A stretch of 8,288 nucleotides of DNA from Phycisphaerales bacterium (lineage in GTDB: Bacteria > Planctomycetota > Phycisphaerae > Phycisphaerales > SM1A02), in contig DOVP01000281.1 of NCBI GenBank assembly GCA_003520025.1, positions 1 through 8,288 of the forward strand, written 5' to 3'. Below, in pieces: positions 5,680 to 8,288 of this stretch. Both the position numbers and the translations under genes were made by a program. Under the pieces are notes generated by a model. It was not told the DNA's origin. It made no database searches and saw only the letters and a program-made list of their open reading frames with translations. The number at the start of each line of letters is the position of its first letter. Position 1 is the stretch's first letter.

Positions 5680-7740
5680 GTGCAAATCTGGTATCGACTT
5701 CTGGCCGGAACGGCGGTGGTCGCGACTGCGGTCGCGGGCGAGCCGGGCGATGGCTTCGGTTTCGGGGGGCTGAACCTCAATCCCCCGCCAGCACAGCAGT
5801 TCGACGATTCCCGTGATCGCGTGTATGTGGAAGTCATCCCCAGCCGCACCCAGATCGCCCCCGGCGGCGATCTGGTACTTGCGGTCATCTTTGATCAGCA
5901 GCCCACTTGGCATGTCCATACCAATGACCCGCAGATCCCCAAGGAACTGGGCGAGTCGGAAGACTTTATCGCCACTGCCATCGAAATCGAGGCCTCGAGT
6001 GGTCGCCTCGCGCCGCAGACCGACTGGATTCAGTGGCCCACGCCCCACGAGATCATGGTCGGCTGGGGTGGACCGGAAGTGCCATATGAAGTCTTTGAAG
6101 GGAGGGCCATCGCCTTTGTACCCGTCATCTCGCCAAGTGACGCCTCACTGGGCGAAGCCACCCTCACAGTGCGGCCCATTTTCCAGGCCTGCGACCCCGT
6201 CCACTGCCTGGCCCCCACACCGAGGCCTCCCGGGCCGGGTGAAGAGCCGGAACAGCGCTGGCTCGACTACGGCATCTCGGTCGCCATTGACATCGTGCCG
6301 CTCTCGGATCTCGCCGGAACAGCAGCAACGGACGCATCCGACTTCACTGACTTTGACAGCAGCGTCTTCGGCCGGATCCGAAGTGGGGAAGCGGCGCCGG
6401 ATACCGCTGCAGATGATGTGCACTTCAATGCCTTTGGTCTGAAGTTTGGCCTCGATACCGATGGGACCCTCGGTGTCATTCTGCTGCTGATCGTCGCAGC
6501 TCTCGGTGGCTTTCTGCTGAATCTCACGCCGTGTGTCCTCCCGGTGATCCCCCTGAAAATCATGGCGATCTCCAGTTCTGCAGGCAACCGAAGCCGCACG
6601 CTGCTGCTCGGCGTAGCCATGAGCTTGGGCGTCATTGGTTTCTGGATCGGCATCGGGCTCGCAATCGCGCTGCTGACCGGCTTTACGGCGAGCAATCAGT
6701 TGTTCCAATATCCGCTGTTCACAATCGCGATCGGTGTCATCATCGCGGGAATGGCAATCGGCATGTGCGGTTTGTTCTCGGTCCGCCTGCCAAGTGCGGT
6801 CTACATGGTCAGCCCGAGGCATGACACGATCTGCGGGTCGTTTCTCTTCGGCATCATGACGGCGGTCCTCGCCACACCCTGCACCGCGCCCTTCATGGGC
6901 GCCGCCATCGCATGGGCCGCGCTTGAGCCACCGGCCATCACACTGATCACCTTCGCGGCGATCGGTTTCGGCATGTCGCTGCCGTATCTGCTGCTGGCAG
7001 CCTTCCCGGGTTTGACCGACAAGATGCCCAAGGCCGGACCGGCGAGCGAACTCATCAAGCAGGTCATGGGCCTGCTCATGCTCGCAGCGGCCGCCTACTT
7101 CATCGGCGTCGGACTGAGTGGATTGCTTGCGCAGCCGCCAGAACCGCCGAGCAGGATGTACTTCTGGTTCGTGGCAGCCATCGTCATCTTTGCAGGGCTC
7201 TGGCTGATCATTCGAACGTGGCAACTGACCGCCAGTTCGGCCCCGGCGCACGAAATGGAGCGGCACGAGCGGACCGATATCGGCTTGCCGCGTCACGCCG
7301 TGGGTTGGCGGACATCCATGACCACCCTGGGCGCACTGATTGGCGTTGCTGGCATCGTGCTTGCGATCACGCTGACCGACCACGGTCCGATCAAGTGGGC
7401 TTGGTATACGCCGGCAAAACTTGAACAGGCCCGAGCGGATGGCAAGGTCGTCGTGCTGGAATTCACTGCGGAGTGGTGCCTGAACTGCAAGGCGCTTGAG
7501 ACAGCGGTTCTCAACAGCGATGAAGTCGCATCACTGCTCGCAGAACCATGGGTGGCGCCGATCAAGATCGATCTGACCGGCAACAACACCGAGGGCAACG
7601 CCATGCTGCACGCGGTGGGAAGACATCAGATTCCCCTGCTGGTCGTCATCGCACCGGATGGGCAGGAGGTCTTCAAGGGCGACTTCTATACCGTGGATCA
7701 GGTGGTCGAGGCCGTCAACGAGGCGAAGAGCCTGAAGTAG
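5680..7740 (+). CDS. DsbD-type thiol:disulfide interchange protein (protein-disulfide reductase)
   Basis: DsbD passes electrons from cytoplasmic thioredoxin across the membrane to periplasmic thiol proteins such as DsbC or cytochrome c maturation factors. The 686-aa product has all three modules. A signal peptide (1-19, cleavage likely after AVA) leads to a periplasmic DsbD-alpha-like domain (about 45-206) with Cys171 and Cys176 in CDPVHC. An acidic linker (about 207-258) follows. The membrane core has about eight helices (263-565) with Cys285 in TPCVLP and Cys401 in TPCTAPF. The C-terminal thioredoxin domain (about 575-686) has WCLNC (Cys600, Cys603) and a likely cis-proline at 652. Two further cysteines, 363 and 385, lie in the core. 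The start is GTG behind a strong TGGAGGT. No Dsb or Ccm partner gene is nearby. The 3' end overlaps the convergent TPR gene by 26 bp. The family is clear; the exact substrate is unknown. Confidence 0.93.
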   Translation: MQIWYRLLAGTAVVATAVAGEPGDGFGFGGLNLNPPPAQQFDDSRDRVYVEVIPSRTQIAPGGDLVLAVIFDQQPTWHVHTNDPQIPKELGESEDFIATAIEIEASSGRLAPQTDWIQWPTPHEIMVGWGGPEVPYEVFEGRAIAFVPVISPSDASLGEATLTVRPIFQACDPVHCLAPTPRPPGPGEEPEQRWLDYGISVAIDIVPLSDLAGTAATDASDFTDFDSSVFGRIRSGEAAPDTAADDVHFNAFGLKFGLDTDGTLGVILLLIVAALGGFLLNLTPCVLPVIPLKIMAISSSAGNRSRTLLLGVAMSLGVIGFWIGIGLAIALLTGFTASNQLFQYPLFTIAIGVIIAGMAIGMCGLFSVRLPSAVYMVSPRHDTICGSFLFGIMTAVLATPCTAPFMGAAIAWAALEPPAITLITFAAIGFGMSLPYLLLAAFPGLTDKMPKAGPASELIKQVMGLLMLAAAAYFIGVGLSGLLAQPPEPPSRMYFWFVAAIVIFAGLWLIIRTWQLTASSAPAHEMERHERTDIGLPRHAVGWRTSMTTLGALIGVAGIVLAITLTDHGPIKWAWYTPAKLEQARADGKVVVLEFTAEWCLNCKALETAVLNSDEVASLLAEPWVAPIKIDLTGNNTEGNAMLHAVGRHQIPLLVVIAPDGQEVFKGDFYTVDQVVEAVNEAKSLK

Positions 7741-8287
7741 CCCGCTCCGCCATCGCTCGCACATCCGCCGGCAACCGCTGCAGCGGATCGATGGTGTTGG
7801 CGTCATCGAGTTCCAGTGCCACCCGCCACGCTTCGCGAGCCGCGTCGATATGTCCCGCACGCTCCTGCAAACGGCCGAGATTGATCCACTTCATTGCGGC
7901 AGATGGATCCTCGCGGCACAGACGTTCGGCCAATTCAATGGCCTGCCCCTCGGTCTCAGATCCACCAAGCAACGACTGCCCGTCGAGGGCCTCCAAGGCA
8001 AGTTGGCCTCCGGCGAGCCGACCTGCCGCATGAGCCCGCCCCGCCTCGGCCGCTGCGAGCACCAGCCACCCACTCGCCGCTTCGCGATCAGGCAGCACCC
8101 CACGCGCCGCCGCAATGTGCTGCTCGGCCGCATGGATGAGCATGAGCGGATCGTGCCCCACCTCAAAGGCCGCGAGCAATCGTTGTGCTGCGCGATCACG
8201 CACGCTTGCATCGGCCGCCGCCGTCGCATCATCGGGGGCGGAAACAAGCATGTCTGCGGCCTCAACCACCAAACGGTCTTGACGCAT
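7715..8287 (-). CDS. TPR-motif protein of unknown function, probably partial at 5' end
   Basis: A minus-strand frame is open from the right edge to a TGA at 7717-7715. An ATG stands at 8287-8285, one base from the edge, so the true start may be upstream and the visible 190 residues a C-terminal part. The sequence is Ala/Glu/Arg/Leu-rich and predicted helical throughout. Residues 128-161 fit a TPR repeat: W-x-x-LG-x-L-x-x-x-x-G-x-x-x-x-A-x-x-x-x-x-x-AL-x-L-D. The stretch around 73-103 (GWLVLAAAEAGRAHAAG) could be a degenerate second repeat. There is no signal peptide in the visible part. TPR proteins are protein-interaction scaffolds; no partner can be inferred. It converges on the dsbD-like gene with a 26-bp overlap of coding ends and no terminator between. 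Confidence 0.75.
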   Translation of the reverse strand: MRQDRLVVEAADMLVSAPDDATAAADASVRDRAAQRLLAAFEVGHDPLMLIHAAEQHIAAARGVLPDREAASGWLVLAAAEAGRAHAAGRLAGGQLALEALDGQSLLGGSETEGQAIELAERLCREDPSAAMKWINLGRLQERAGHIDAAREAWRVALELDDANTIDPLQRLPADVRAMAERATSGSSPR

Positions 8288-8288
8288 C

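Noticed and set aside
5340..5680. tRNA, SRP RNA, tmRNA, RNase P RNA or cobalamin riboswitch in the intergenic region
   Set aside because: I looked for T-loop, conserved-core and box motifs and found none; an isolated GCCACTG at 5275-5281 is part of the nusA leader stem and lacks the rest of a riboswitch.
5366..6048. Minus-strand ORFs of 80, 141 and 225 codons covering the gap and the 5' end of the dsbD-like gene
   Set aside because: They overlap each other and the signal-peptide-coding region, have no recognisable domain and no good ribosome binding site.
6145..7383. Minus-strand 412-codon ORF opposite the dsbD-like gene
   Set aside because: Its translation is Asp/Arg/Gln-rich without any domain, the mirror of a membrane-protein gene; the plus-strand frame has all DsbD motifs.

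Overview
The window looks like a moderately GC-rich bacterial chromosome. The best guess is a planctomycete-like lineage, perhaps Phycisphaerae. That guess rests on general protein character and on a nusA-infB-rbfA block that lacks rimP at its head; no marker gene in the window settles the taxonomy. There are six protein-coding genes I trust, two of them cut by the window edges, plus one weak small-ORF candidate. I see no rRNA, tRNA, CRISPR array, insertion sequence or other mobile element.

Positions 1-5205 (minus strand) hold one transcription/translation operon, read from right to left: nusA (transcription elongation/termination factor), infB (translation initiation factor IF2), rbfA (30S maturation factor), and a fourth gene whose 225 visible codons resemble an HhH-GPD (endonuclease III superfamily) DNA glycosylase fold. 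The fourth gene starts with GTG, overlaps the rbfA stop by 4 nt (GTGA) and runs off the left edge. It keeps the family's catalytic aspartate position but has phenylalanine where endonuclease III has its catalytic lysine. The genes are tightly packed: 38 nt, 18 nt and -4 nt between them. A perfect 10-bp hairpin sits on the nusA stop codon, between nusA and infB.

Positions 5206-5679 are the divergent intergenic region between nusA and a plus-strand gene. It is rich in short perfect inverted repeats. One is a short GC-rich stem followed by a T-rich tract in the nusA leader, which looks like a weak intrinsic terminator and suggests possible NusA-dependent attenuation. A 49-codon plus-strand ORF also lies here, with low confidence.

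Positions 5680-7740 (plus strand) encode a complete three-module DsbD-type thiol:disulfide interchange protein: periplasmic Cys-pair domain, eight-helix membrane core with two TPC motifs, and a C-terminal thioredoxin domain. Its 3' end overlaps by 26 bp, tail to tail, the 3' end of a minus-strand gene (7715 to the right edge) for a helical protein with one clear TPR motif.

The minus-strand operon couples RNA polymerase control, translation initiation and ribosome assembly, as in most bacteria. The DsbD and TPR genes appear functionally unrelated to it. The least ordinary parts are the lysine-less HhH-GPD-like gene in the operon, the structured nusA leader, and the nusA/infB junction hairpin.
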